Below are positions 45,466 through 56,773 of a DNA stretch of 64,000 nt, piece after piece (positions within the stretch are counted from its first letter, which is position 1; each line of letters begins with the position of its first letter). The position numbers and the translations under genes were made by a program. This stretch comes from Pediococcus claussenii ATCC BAA-344 (lineage in GTDB: Bacteria; Bacillota; Bacilli; Lactobacillales; Lactobacillaceae): contig NC_016605.1 in assembly GCF_000237995.1 (NCBI RefSeq), positions 372,001 to 436,000 on the forward strand. Direction: 5' to 3'. The notes below the pieces were generated by a model. It ran no database searches. It saw only the letters and a program-made list of their open reading frames with translations, and had not been told where the DNA came from.

Positions 45466-45966
45466 TTATCCACGACTTGGGATTTTTATTTCCGTTTTTT
45501 CGATAGTGATTGGCTCGGTAGCCTTCATTAGTTCGTTGAGATAGAAACCTGGCTTTAAACCGGTTGGCTCACTTAATGCATATACAGTCAAAGTGTAGTT
45601 GTGAGTTTCAGGTGGCGTTGGACCAGTATATCGTTCGTTAACGTTAATGTCGTGTTCGTTTACATAGCGGGAAATGTTGCTGTTTTTACCCTGAACAACA
45701 CCTTTGTTTTTCTGACTAAAGTCTTCTGGAATTAGATCGGTTGGGGCAATGTCAGTGGCAATCCAATGAATCCATGGAAAGCCAGCCACAGGAACAGCAT
45801 CATAATCAACGAGTGAAAGTGCAATGGCTTTGGTATTTGCTGGTAGATCTGTAATATGAATTGGAAATGAACGAATTGGTCGTGAGTTCAGCTTAAACTC
45901 TTCGTTAGCATGCTTACCATAACGATCTGGCAGAAATCCGTTTTCAAAATTAACTGTAATTTTCAT
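45466..45966 (-). CDS. YbhB/YbcL-type PEBP (Raf kinase inhibitor-like) protein
   Basis: A 166-residue phosphatidylethanolamine-binding-like protein. The ligand site motifs are visible: KAIALSLVDYDAVP followed by FPWIHWIATDI, and YTGPTPPETHNYTLTVYAL. No signal peptide, so cytoplasmic. The physiological ligand in bacteria is unknown. AAAGGTGG precedes the ATG. Monocistronic. Confidence 0.94.
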   Translation of the reverse strand: MKITVNFENGFLPDRYGKHANEEFKLNSRPIRSFPIHITDLPANTKAIALSLVDYDAVPVAGFPWIHWIATDIAPTDLIPEDFSQKNKGVVQGKNSNISRYVNEHDINVNERYTGPTPPETHNYTLTVYALSEPTGLKPGFYLNELMKATEPITIEKTEIKIPSRG

Positions 45967-46060
45967 GGTTATATACCACCTTTCAGACTATGATTATACC
46001 GCAGAATATTGAAATGAAGTGTTATGATAATTGTAAATTAATTTTAGTGTGGTGAAAAAT

Positions 46061-46246
46061 ATGAAAATTTGGCAAGTAGTAGCACTTGTGGTTCTAGGGG
46101 TAATCACTTTAGGATTGGCAACTTTGACAGTTGAACTCTTATTTAAAGGAGTATTTTCAGATCACTTGTGGGTTGGGATTGTAGGCATGATTACTTTTGG
46201 ATATGCAACATATTCTGTGTATAAAGCCGCTAAAAATAAGGGATAA
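46061..46246 (+). CDS. Small two-segment membrane protein
   Basis: A 61-residue protein with two hydrophobic segments (residues ~4-25 and ~35-52) and a Lys-rich end. ATG 46061 has GTGGTG 8 bases upstream; a GTG at 46049 is an alternative. I do not recognise it. Confidence 0.5.
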   Translation: MKIWQVVALVVLGVITLGLATLTVELLFKGVFSDHLWVGIVGMITFGYATYSVYKAAKNKG

Positions 46247-46310
46247 ACTAGTCCTTTTTCTGGAACGCCCAATTAATATAGGTTATAATTCATGCACATT
46301 ATAAATTATA

Positions 46311-46506
46311 AAGATGTTCGTTTCGGATTCAAAAGAAGCTTTTGAGAGAATCAAGGATGCGGTAACTTGTGTAGGTTAGATGGTATCGAATAATTTTTAG
46401 AAGATCATCAGATGAATATCTTAATTGGGCCAATGATTTATTTGATGGTGATAATTTACTTAATCAAGTAAGGAAGTTCTTTGGTAACAGCGATGTAGAG
46501 GAGTGA
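46311..46506 (+). pseudogene. Decayed coding remnant, two frames
   Basis: From ATG 46312 one frame gives a short helical stretch (SKEAFERIKDAV) and ends at a TAG near 46380; the next frame, shifted by one base, continues WYRIIFRRSSDEYLNWANDLFDGDN-like residues to TGA 46504. The amino acid make-up of the two parts is protein-like, and one base change would join them, but the family is not recognised. The rest of the 46247-46617 gap holds the exporter promoter. Confidence 0.3.
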
Positions 46507-46548
46507 CGAAAGCTTTCGTTTTTGGTTGCTTTTTTTTATAATCGTCAT

Positions 46549-46577
46549 TGACCGACTAGTCATTGACTGGTAAGTCA
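46549..46577. promoter_or_regulatory. Double TetR-type operator before the ABC exporter operon
   Basis: Two adjacent 14-base palindromes, TGACCGACTAGTCA (46549-46562) and TGACTGGTAAGTCA (46564-46577), share the half-site TTGAC/GTCA. The TTGACC/TTGACT parts may also serve as -35 boxes. The likely binder is the TetR protein encoded at the end of this operon. Confidence 0.75.
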
Positions 46578-46617
46578 ATGAGGCTTATGATGTACATAAA
46601 TACAAGGAGGGATTGAC

Positions 46618-47553
46618 ATGGCAAGTGATGTGGTGGTACTTAGCGTAAAACATATCCAAAAGAAGTTTGGCAATTTTGAAGCACTGAAAGATGTTACTTT
46701 TGATGTGCATAAAGGTGAGGTTTTTGGATTTATCGGACCCAATGGCGCTGGGAAGACGACAACAATTAGGACAATTTTGGGGATAATTAAGACATCGAAC
46801 GGGTCTGCTACTATATTTGGTGATGACGTTTGGAAAAAGCGGGTATCTATTCACAAAAGGTTGGCATACGTTCCAGGTGATGTATATTTGTGGCCGAATT
46901 TAACTGGTGGCGAGATTATTGATTTATTCCTTAAAATGAATGGTGATAAACATACTTCGAGAACGGATAACTTAATTAAAAAATTTGAACTAGATGTTAC
47001 GAAAAAAGCTCGAACATATTCAAAGGGTAATAGGCAAAAGGTTGCATTAATTGCGGCATTTTCAGCTGATGCAGATTTCTATATTTTTGATGAACCAACA
47101 TCAGGACTTGATCCCTTGAATGAGGAAATGTTTCAACAAGAAGTGTTGCAACTAAAACAACGGGGAAAAAGTATTTTATTATCTAGCCATATTCTTTCAG
47201 AAGTCGAAAAAATGTGTGATCGAATAGGAATTATTCGCGAAGGTCAAATTATTGAAACTGGAACCCTTGATGAAATGCGTCATTTAACGCGAACTCAAAT
47301 TACAGTCGAAACGTCTAATGATCCAAGTAACATCAAAGATTTAACGGGAGTTCATGATTTTATAATTGACGAAAACGATAAGAACCGAGCGATTTTTGCC
47401 GTAGATTCTGAATCAATGGAAAAAGTTATGAAAGCACTTGTGGACAACGGAATTATCACATTGCAAAGTACTCCGCCAACTTTGGAAGACCTCTTTTTAC
47501 GCTATTATAAACAGGATACAGACCCAAATGAGGTAAGTGATCATGAAAAATAA
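46618..47553 (+). CDS. ABC exporter ATP-binding protein
   Basis: A 311-residue ATPase with Walker A GPNGAGKTT, a degenerate signature YSKGNRQKVALIAA, Walker B FYIFDEPTSGLDP and switch-region His in LSSHILSEVE. A C-terminal extension of ~90 residues is typical of DrrA-like exporters. It powers the ABC-2 permease encoded next (11-base overlap). AAGGAGG precedes the ATG. Expression is probably held down by the TetR protein through the double operator upstream. Confidence 0.93.
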   Translation: MASDVVVLSVKHIQKKFGNFEALKDVTFDVHKGEVFGFIGPNGAGKTTTIRTILGIIKTSNGSATIFGDDVWKKRVSIHKRLAYVPGDVYLWPNLTGGEIIDLFLKMNGDKHTSRTDNLIKKFELDVTKKARTYSKGNRQKVALIAAFSADADFYIFDEPTSGLDPLNEEMFQQEVLQLKQRGKSILLSSHILSEVEKMCDRIGIIREGQIIETGTLDEMRHLTRTQITVETSNDPSNIKDLTGVHDFIIDENDKNRAIFAVDSESMEKVMKALVDNGIITLQSTPPTLEDLFLRYYKQDTDPNEVSDHEK

Positions 47554-49153
47554 TTTTCAAAAAACTTGGTTTTTAACAAAATTTCATTTGCGTAAAGATT
47601 GGTTAGCGTTAACAATTTGGATTATATCGTTGGCAGCTTTAATGGGTGCCGTTGCTTTAAAATTTGAAGCAATTTATGGAACCAAAGCACAGATAGCAAC
47701 AATAAAAAGCACCTTGAATACACCAGCCATGCAAGCACTACTGGGCACATTCAAGGGATCCATTAAAACAACGAGTGATGTCTTTGCCAACGAAATGCTA
47801 CTTTTTATGGCAATTGCAATGGCAGCAATGAACATTTATTTTGCGGTACGAGGGTCACGTGGTGAAGAAGATGATGGATTAACTGAACTAATTGCATCAC
47901 ATGCCGTAGGAAAAATGGCTGATTTTTCTTCCGTTGTTTTAGAACTCCTCACAGCTAATATAATTCTAACTGTTTTGTACGGATTTGGAATCCAATTTAG
48001 TACGATGCCAGGAGTTGATGGGCAAGGATCTTGGTTAATTGCAATTGCTTTGGGAATGGTTGGAATGTTGTTTGGAAGTATTGCCTTACTAATGTCACAG
48101 TTGGCCGATAATAGTAGAGGAGCTACCGCTTACAGTTACGGAGTCTTTGGAATTATGTACATTGCAAGAATGTATACAGATATAAGGCATCCGAGTCAAA
48201 CTTGGTGGGTGCCATTAGGTTGGATTGAAAAAATAAGTGCGTTTCAAAGTAACGATTGGTGGCCAGTTACTTGTCTTTTAGCCTTAGTATTTGTTGTTTT
48301 ATTGGTGGCGTTACAGGTTAACCAAAATAGGGATATTGGATCTGGTGTGATTCCCACGAGACCAGGAAGAAAACAAGCAACGTGGGCATTGCGAGGACCA
48401 AGCAGTCTAGTATTTATATTACAGAAAAATAGTATTTTAATTTGGACATTTGGATTGTTTGTACTCGGGGCAACATATGGTTCTATTTTTAATTCAGTAG
48501 GAGATATCTTAAAAACTAATCCGACTATACAACAAGTTTTGGGACCTGATGCCATTAAAGAAGCTAATCATCAAGTTATTCTTAATTTTATTTCAGTTTT
48601 ATCGTCTGTGATGGTTGCAATCGCCTCTATACCCGCCATTCAAAATATCAACAGAGTGATGGGTGATAATAATAAGGGATATCTTGAAACAGTGTACGCA
48701 AAATCAATTTCAAGAATTCATATTTTAAGTAGTTATCTTGTGACATCAATAATTAGTGGCCTATTAGCTCTATTTGCTTCATTTTTAGGAATGTACGTCG
48801 CGGGAAATGCTAGCATGCATTCTGGGAAAATTGCAATTGAGACTTATGTGCATGTGTTCACAGCAAGTGCACCCATACTATTAATAACAATTGGAATTGC
48901 GGTTCTTATTAACGGAATTTGTCCAAAATTATCGGTGCTAACATGGATATATTTAGCATACGGATTTTTTGCTGTTTACATGGGTGGGCTCATGAAACTT
49001 CCAAGTTGGGCAAAGAAAGTTACTGCTTTTGGTTGGTTGAATAAGGTTCCAATGCACAGCGTGAATCAATCATACGTAATAACTATGTTGCTTATTGCGG
49101 TGGTTCTTATTATCATTGGTTATATTGGATATTCGCAACGTGACTTAGATTAG
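47543..49153 (+). CDS. ABC-2 exporter permease, large two-domain type (COG3559-like)
   Basis: A 536-residue membrane protein with about 12 segments in two similar halves (~20-255 and ~290-530), each beginning with an FLTKFHLRKDWLALTIWI- or FILQKNSILIWTFG-like amphipathic stretch. The length and SRGEEDDGLTELIASHAVGK block match the group described as polyketide antibiotic exporters. ATG 47543 is used, with GAGG about 12 bases upstream; a GTG at 47537 is less likely. Works with the ATPase upstream. Confidence 0.85.
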   Translation: MKNNFQKTWFLTKFHLRKDWLALTIWIISLAALMGAVALKFEAIYGTKAQIATIKSTLNTPAMQALLGTFKGSIKTTSDVFANEMLLFMAIAMAAMNIYFAVRGSRGEEDDGLTELIASHAVGKMADFSSVVLELLTANIILTVLYGFGIQFSTMPGVDGQGSWLIAIALGMVGMLFGSIALLMSQLADNSRGATAYSYGVFGIMYIARMYTDIRHPSQTWWVPLGWIEKISAFQSNDWWPVTCLLALVFVVLLVALQVNQNRDIGSGVIPTRPGRKQATWALRGPSSLVFILQKNSILIWTFGLFVLGATYGSIFNSVGDILKTNPTIQQVLGPDAIKEANHQVILNFISVLSSVMVAIASIPAIQNINRVMGDNNKGYLETVYAKSISRIHILSSYLVTSIISGLLALFASFLGMYVAGNASMHSGKIAIETYVHVFTASAPILLITIGIAVLINGICPKLSVLTWIYLAYGFFAVYMGGLMKLPSWAKKVTAFGWLNKVPMHSVNQSYVITMLLIAVVLIIIGYIGYSQRDLD

Positions 49154-49168
49154 GATGGATGTGAAAGC

Positions 49169-49810
49169 ATGGCTAACATAGAGGTTCCAAAGGACCCCCA
49201 AAAGGTGCAGAGAATTTTGGTATCTGCTTTGCATCTGTTTGCACAAAATAAATATCGTAAAACAAAGGTTGAGGATATTGCCAGTATGGCCCGCGTTTCA
49301 AAGGGAATTGTTTTTCGTTATTTTGATAATAAATTTGGGTTATATCTTGCAACAATTGAATATGCCAATCAAAATATTTTGGATACTGTAGATTACTCGG
49401 TTTGGCAGGACTCAGTTGATTTAACAGAGCTAATCGTTAGAGCAACTGAATATAAATTAAAATTACAGATTAAGTTTCCAGATGAGTTTCAACTATTAAC
49501 CGATGTTTTTGCCAATGTAGAGGATTTTTCGCCGGAGATGGAAGAAAAAGTGCGAAAAAAATATCAAGCTTCAACGGCAATGACACAAAAATTAGTTGAA
49601 CCAGTATTTGAAAGATTAGTTTTACGTGATGATGTTTCACAAGAGGAAGTCTATAACATGTTGAATGGTATTATGCTTCAAATCGGAGAAGAAACCAAAA
49701 TATTTATGAAGAACCATCCAGACGGAGATTTAAAGGGAATGACTGGAATCATTGAGCATGCAAAGGGCTATATGAAAATTTTTGAAAGAGGTATCAAGAA
49801 AGACAACTAA
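49169..49810 (+). CDS. TetR family regulator
   Basis: A 213-residue repressor. The N-terminal helix-turn-helix (residues ~10-55) has LVSALHLFAQNKYRKTKVEDIASMARVSKG and the YFDNKFGLY end; the rest is a helical ligand domain. It follows the permease by 15 bases as the last gene of the exporter operon, so it would repress its own operon through the sites at 46549-46577. The ligand is presumably the exported compound. A terminator follows. Confidence 0.92.
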   Translation: MANIEVPKDPQKVQRILVSALHLFAQNKYRKTKVEDIASMARVSKGIVFRYFDNKFGLYLATIEYANQNILDTVDYSVWQDSVDLTELIVRATEYKLKLQIKFPDEFQLLTDVFANVEDFSPEMEEKVRKKYQASTAMTQKLVEPVFERLVLRDDVSQEEVYNMLNGIMLQIGEETKIFMKNHPDGDLKGMTGIIEHAKGYMKIFERGIKKDN

Positions 49811-49893
49811 ATACTGATAGTCGGATTTTTAAAATATATTTAACACGATTCGATATTAATATTGAGTTGTAAAGCGTAGTTCATAGGTATGGT

Positions 49894-49938
49894 AACGATC
49901 TTCAAATGATGATGTTTTCTCATTTAAAGATCGTTTTT
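49894..49938 (+). terminator. Terminator after the exporter operon
   Basis: CGATCTTCAAATGA (49896-49909) pairs with TCATTTAAAGATCG (49920-49933) around a 10-base loop, followed by five T. The rest of the 49811-50122 gap is AT-rich with no gene seen and must hold the exoA promoter. Confidence 0.8.
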
Positions 49939-50122
49939 AAATGGTAGCACTCGTCTTATTTCTTGCATTTTTACTATTTTAGAGTACAAATTAAATTTAG
50001 ATTCTATTTCCATTTTAAACATTTTTTTTAGCAAATTTTTATAAGAATTTACAATGTAGAAGGAACACTAAATGGATGAAAAATGAGATAATGAATATAT
50101 CTAATTAACGGAGGTCTGGGCA

Positions 50123-52919
<2,797 letters not shown>

Positions 52920-52952
52920 AATGCTTTGCATGGATGATGGATTTAAGGCAAA

Positions 52953-53381
52953 TTATTTATTTTTTTTAAAATTACTTGATGAATGGAAAACTAACCATTT
53001 ACTAAAGAAGTAGTTTGAGATAATAATAAAGACGTTATCAATAATTTTTACAATAACATCATTCCAATGTAACAGACTGATACCAATCCAAACGATAATA
53101 ATATCAAATATTAAAGTAATAGCTCTGACGGAGAAGAAACGAAAAGCCTCTGAAAGTAATTCGCCAATCGTTTCAGTTTTTGAATTAAATACCCAGAGTT
53201 TATTTGAAATATATGCGACCGAAACAGAAGCGACCCAGGCAATAACGTTCGATACTTGGATTGGCATGTTGGCATATCGAATTAACACAATGAAGACAAC
53301 GATGTTAACAAGGGTTGTGATTCCGCCCCAAAAAAGATAGGAAATCATAGATTTATATTTATTGAAAAGTTTTAAAAGCAT
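52953..53381 (-). CDS. GtrA family membrane protein, lipid-linked sugar flippase
   Basis: A 142-residue protein with four membrane segments and the GtrA pattern YLFWGGITTLVNIVVFIVL near the start and NVIAWVASVSVAYISNKLWVF in the middle. In CsbB-type systems GtcA/GtrA moves undecaprenyl-phospho-sugar across the membrane. It is divergent from the CsbB-like gene (182 bases apart), so the two may share a control region. AAGGAG precedes the ATG. Confidence 0.9.
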   Translation of the reverse strand: MLLKLFNKYKSMISYLFWGGITTLVNIVVFIVLIRYANMPIQVSNVIAWVASVSVAYISNKLWVFNSKTETIGELLSEAFRFFSVRAITLIFDIIIVWIGISLLHWNDVIVKIIDNVFIIISNYFFSKWLVFHSSSNFKKNK

Positions 53382-53563
53382 GGGGAACTCCTTAATTTGA
53401 TGACATACTATAATAGTTAAACATTAAAACTAATTTGTGGCAAACAGTAAAATGTTTCAAGAGTTATAGTAAAATAAATGACAGTGTTTTTCCATGTCAA
53501 TATTGTGAATTAATTTAAAATTAAACGATACAATAGGAATAATGAAAATTATGGGGTGTAAAA

Positions 53564-54490
53564 TTGAAAAAATTATCTGTGGTTGTGCCAGTTTACAACG
53601 AAGAAGAGACAGTTAATATTTTCTATAACGAATTTCAAAAAGTTACGGAAAAAATAAACTATGAAACAGAACTATGGTTCATCGATGATGGATCAAAAGA
53701 TAATACCTTGGAAGAGATTAGGCGGTTGAACAATAAAGACAATACAGTTCATTATGTCAGCTTCTCACGTAACTTTGGGAAAGAGGCGGGGTTACTTGCG
53801 GGGCTAGAACGTGCCAAAGGTGATCTAGTTGCTGTGATGGACGTAGATTTGCAAGATCCACCTGAACTATTACCTAAAATGATTCGGTTAGTTGAAGAGG
53901 ACGGATATGACGCGGTTGCAACGCGAAGAAAAGATCGTGAAGGTGAAAGCAAAATCCGATCGTTCTTTGCTAGGATGTTTTATAGACTAATTAATAAAAT
54001 GACTAACTTAAACTTAGTTGATGGTGCTCGTGATTTTAGAGTGATGACCCGACAAATGGTGAAAAGTATTTTAAAAATGCCAGAACGTCAGCGGTTCAGT
54101 AAAGGGTTGTTTAACTGGGTTGGCTTTAATACATATTATTTATCATTTGAAAATCGCGAACGAGTTGCCGGATCAACTTCGTGGTCTTTTGGGGGACTGC
54201 TTAAATATGCGATTGAAGGTTTTGTGGATTTTTCTACAACACCCCTAACTTTTGTAACGGGATTGGGTGCCACATCGTTTGGTCTATCAATACTTGGTGC
54301 AATAATTGTTTTGGTTAGGGCGATTGTAGCACCACATGCATCGGCATTTGGTTGGTCCTCGATGGCTGTCATTATTCTGTTTTTTAGTGGACTTCAGTTA
54401 TTAAGTTTAGGAATTGTTGGGAGATACATTGCCGAAATTTACCTCGAAGTTAAATCACGTCCTGTTTATTTGGTAAAAGAAGAAAAGTAA
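53564..54490 (+). CDS. GT2 glycosyltransferase, CsbB/GtrB type (undecaprenyl-phosphate sugar transferase)
   Basis: A 308-residue membrane enzyme. An N-terminal GT2 domain has VVPVYNEEETV, DDGSKDNT, FSRNFGKEAGLLAGLE and MDVDLQDPPE (metal-binding DxD), then two C-terminal membrane segments (~ 229-255 and 263-285). It moves a sugar from its nucleotide to undecaprenyl phosphate on the cytoplasmic face. TTG start with GGGGTG upstream. It pairs with the divergent GtrA gene and the downstream GT-C-like proteins. Confidence 0.92.
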   Translation: MKKLSVVVPVYNEEETVNIFYNEFQKVTEKINYETELWFIDDGSKDNTLEEIRRLNNKDNTVHYVSFSRNFGKEAGLLAGLERAKGDLVAVMDVDLQDPPELLPKMIRLVEEDGYDAVATRRKDREGESKIRSFFARMFYRLINKMTNLNLVDGARDFRVMTRQMVKSILKMPERQRFSKGLFNWVGFNTYYLSFENRERVAGSTSWSFGGLLKYAIEGFVDFSTTPLTFVTGLGATSFGLSILGAIIVLVRAIVAPHASAFGWSSMAVIILFFSGLQLLSLGIVGRYIAEIYLEVKSRPVYLVKEEK

Positions 54491-54641
54491 CAAATTTTTG
54501 AAAACAGAGGACTTAAAATTAAAAATATTAGATGCTTTATGAAAATTAGTTTAGTCCGTTGACGATTGAACACGCAAAGATTATACTGTACTGCATTGTG
54601 ATAACAAGTAAAGAGAAATTATTTTAAGGAGTTAGCATCCA

Positions 54642-55457
54642 ATGAATACTATGTTCAAAACAATTGGTGAACAATTCGCTAATTTTAAAATTATCCGTAG
54701 AATGGCTAGATACGATGACCGAGCAACATATCAAAGCCATTATCTAGGGTTGGCTTGGGAATTTTTGAATCCCTTAATTCAAATTGGTATCTACTATTTA
54801 GTTTTTGGAGTTGCGTTAAGACGTGGCGATCCAATGCCAGGCATACCATATCTTCCCTGGATGGTTACAGGAATTGCACCTTGGTTATATATGAATAAAA
54901 CGACCTTAGATGCCTCTAAAAGTGTTTATCAACAGGTTGGTTTAGTTTCAAAGATGAAGTTTCCAGTTAGTGTTCTTCCATCAATTAAAATTGCTGGAAA
55001 TCTATATAGTTTCTGGACAATGATGGCATTTGCAGTATTTTTGATGTTCACTAATCGAATTTGGCCATCAATTTCTTGGCTACAATTTATTTATTATTTC
55101 CTTTGTATGATGGTGTTTATGTATGCACTTGGTATTTTTAACTCAACCGTAAGTATTCTAATTCGTGATTGGCATATTACGTTACAGTCAATTTTAAGAA
55201 TGCTCTTCTACATGAGTGGGGTACTGTTTAATTTTGTTGGTTCTAACTTTCCACCAGTGTTGGTACGTATACTGGAGGTTAATCCATTTTATTACATTAT
55301 CAACGGTATGCGTGAATCGTTACTTTCGCGTGGATGGATATGGCAGCAACCGAATATTAATTTAACCATTACTTTCTGGTTATTTGTATTTATCTTCATG
55401 GCAGTTGGAACATATCTACACAACAAATTCCGTTCTAATTTTGTGGACTTAATCTAA
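54642..55457 (+). CDS. tagG: Teichoic acid ABC exporter permease
   Basis: A 271-residue ABC-2 permease with six membrane segments; RYDDRATYQSHYLGLAWEFLNPLIQI at the N-terminus is the hallmark of TagG/Wzm-like proteins. It exports wall teichoic acid chains on undecaprenyl diphosphate with TagH. AAGGAG lies 11 bases before the ATG; a second in-frame ATG two codons on is possible. The ATPase gene follows by 12 bases. Confidence 0.93.
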   Translation: MNTMFKTIGEQFANFKIIRRMARYDDRATYQSHYLGLAWEFLNPLIQIGIYYLVFGVALRRGDPMPGIPYLPWMVTGIAPWLYMNKTTLDASKSVYQQVGLVSKMKFPVSVLPSIKIAGNLYSFWTMMAFAVFLMFTNRIWPSISWLQFIYYFLCMMVFMYALGIFNSTVSILIRDWHITLQSILRMLFYMSGVLFNFVGSNFPPVLVRILEVNPFYYIINGMRESLLSRGWIWQQPNINLTITFWLFVFIFMAVGTYLHNKFRSNFVDLI

Positions 55458-55469
55458 AGGAGAACAGTG

Positions 55470-56561
55470 ATGGATACTAGTTATAAAATTAAGGTCGAGA
55501 ATGTAACTAAAGAATATGATTTATACAAGACAAAAAATGATCGATTAAAAAATTTCTTTAATATTGGAAAAGTTGAAGTTCCACACTTCTGGTCGTTAAA
55601 GGGTGTCAGTTTAAAGATTAACGCGGGTGAAACAGTAGGAATCATTGGTGTTAATGGCTCTGGAAAATCAACGATTTCTAATATTATTTCCGGTATTATT
55701 CCACAAACGACCGGGACAGTTGATGTTAAAGGAGACACTTCAATTATCGCTATTGGTGCGGGATTTAAGCGTAATTTAACTGGAATGGAAAATATTCGTT
55801 TGAAAGGATTAATGCAGGGGCTTAGTCTTAGCGAAATTGATGATGTTAAAGATCAAATTATTGATTTTGCTGATATTGGCGACTTTATTAATCAACCGGT
55901 AAAGGATTATTCAACAGGTATGCGATCTAGGTTGGGATTTGCAATTGCGGTTCATATTAACCCAGATATCATGATTATTGATGAGGCCTTATCTGTTGGA
56001 GATGATACTTTCTACCAAAAGTGTGTGGATAAGATTATGGATTTCAAAAAACAAGGAAAGACGATTTTATTTGTTAGTCATTCCCTCAAACAAGTTGAAA
56101 TGATTTGTGATCGCGTTGCATGGATGCACTTTGGTGATCTCCGTGAAATTGGTGATGCTAAGGAAGTTATTAATCATTATCGTAAGTTTTCTGCTGATTT
56201 TAAGAAGAAAACTGCTAAAGAACGCAAAGAATATCAACAGGACAAGAAGAAAGCGCAGTTAGAGTTTGATATTAATGCTTATGAACAGTCCTTGGTTGAT
56301 AATAAAGTTGAAGAAGACCATATGGATCGACGTGAAGCGGAAAAAATGGTTAGTCGGACACTTTATCATCAGATCTTACCAGAGAAGATGACTTTAACTA
56401 CTAAAATTTCAGTATGGGTTGCTGTACTACTGTTTGCATTTTTTGCGATGGTCAATATTTCTGGGCATTCTATTACTAAGTCAATTGAGAATCCAAGTGC
56501 ATTACTTCACCCGGTGACACATCAAGTGCATGAGAAGGGTATGGCACAGTCATTCAAATAG
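55470..56561 (+). CDS. tagH: Teichoic acid ABC exporter ATP-binding protein with membrane-spanning C-terminal tail
   Basis: A 363-residue protein. ATPase domain in the first ~230 residues: Walker [10 protein letters not shown], signature [12 protein letters not shown], Walker [14 protein letters not shown], switch His in [10 protein letters not shown] charged linker (~240-300) leads to one membrane segment (about 312-332, [18 protein letters not shown]) and a ~30-residue outer tail. AAAGGAG precedes the ATG. Works with TagG. A terminator follows. Confidence 0.93.
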   Translation: MDTSYKIKVENVTKEYDLYKTKNDRLKNFFNIGKVEVPHFWSLKGVSLKINAGETVGIIGVNGSGKSTISNIISGIIPQTTGTVDVKGDTSIIAIGAGFKRNLTGMENIRLKGLMQGLSLSEIDDVKDQIIDFADIGDFINQPVKDYSTGMRSRLGFAIAVHINPDIMIIDEALSVGDDTFYQKCVDKIMDFKKQGKTILFVSHSLKQVEMICDRVAWMHFGDLREIGDAKEVINHYRKFSADFKKKTAKERKEYQQDKKKAQLEFDINAYEQSLVDNKVEEDHMDRREAEKMVSRTLYHQILPEKMTLTTKISVWVAVLLFAFFAMVNISGHSITKSIENPSALLHPVTHQVHEKGMAQSFK

Positions 56562-56578
56562 ATTTTTAAACTTTCAAG

Positions 56579-56617
56579 AGCTCCAACCACATGTTTTTGT
56601 GGTTGGAGTTTTTTCTA
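56579..56617 (+). terminator. Terminator after tagH
   Basis: AGCTCCAACCACA (56579-56591) pairs with TGTGGTTGGAG (56598-56608) across a short T-rich loop, followed by six T. Confidence 0.9.
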
Positions 56618-56773
56618 TACATTGACCTTTAATTAGGCCAAAAAACAGTTTATTAAGGAAACATAACGCAGATATCGCCACTAATATAATCGTGTTAAAA
56701 TGAATTAATTGCGTTTTTCTGAATTTAGAAAAACAGAAGGTTATTTATGGCTTCAATACAGGGGGATTAATAG

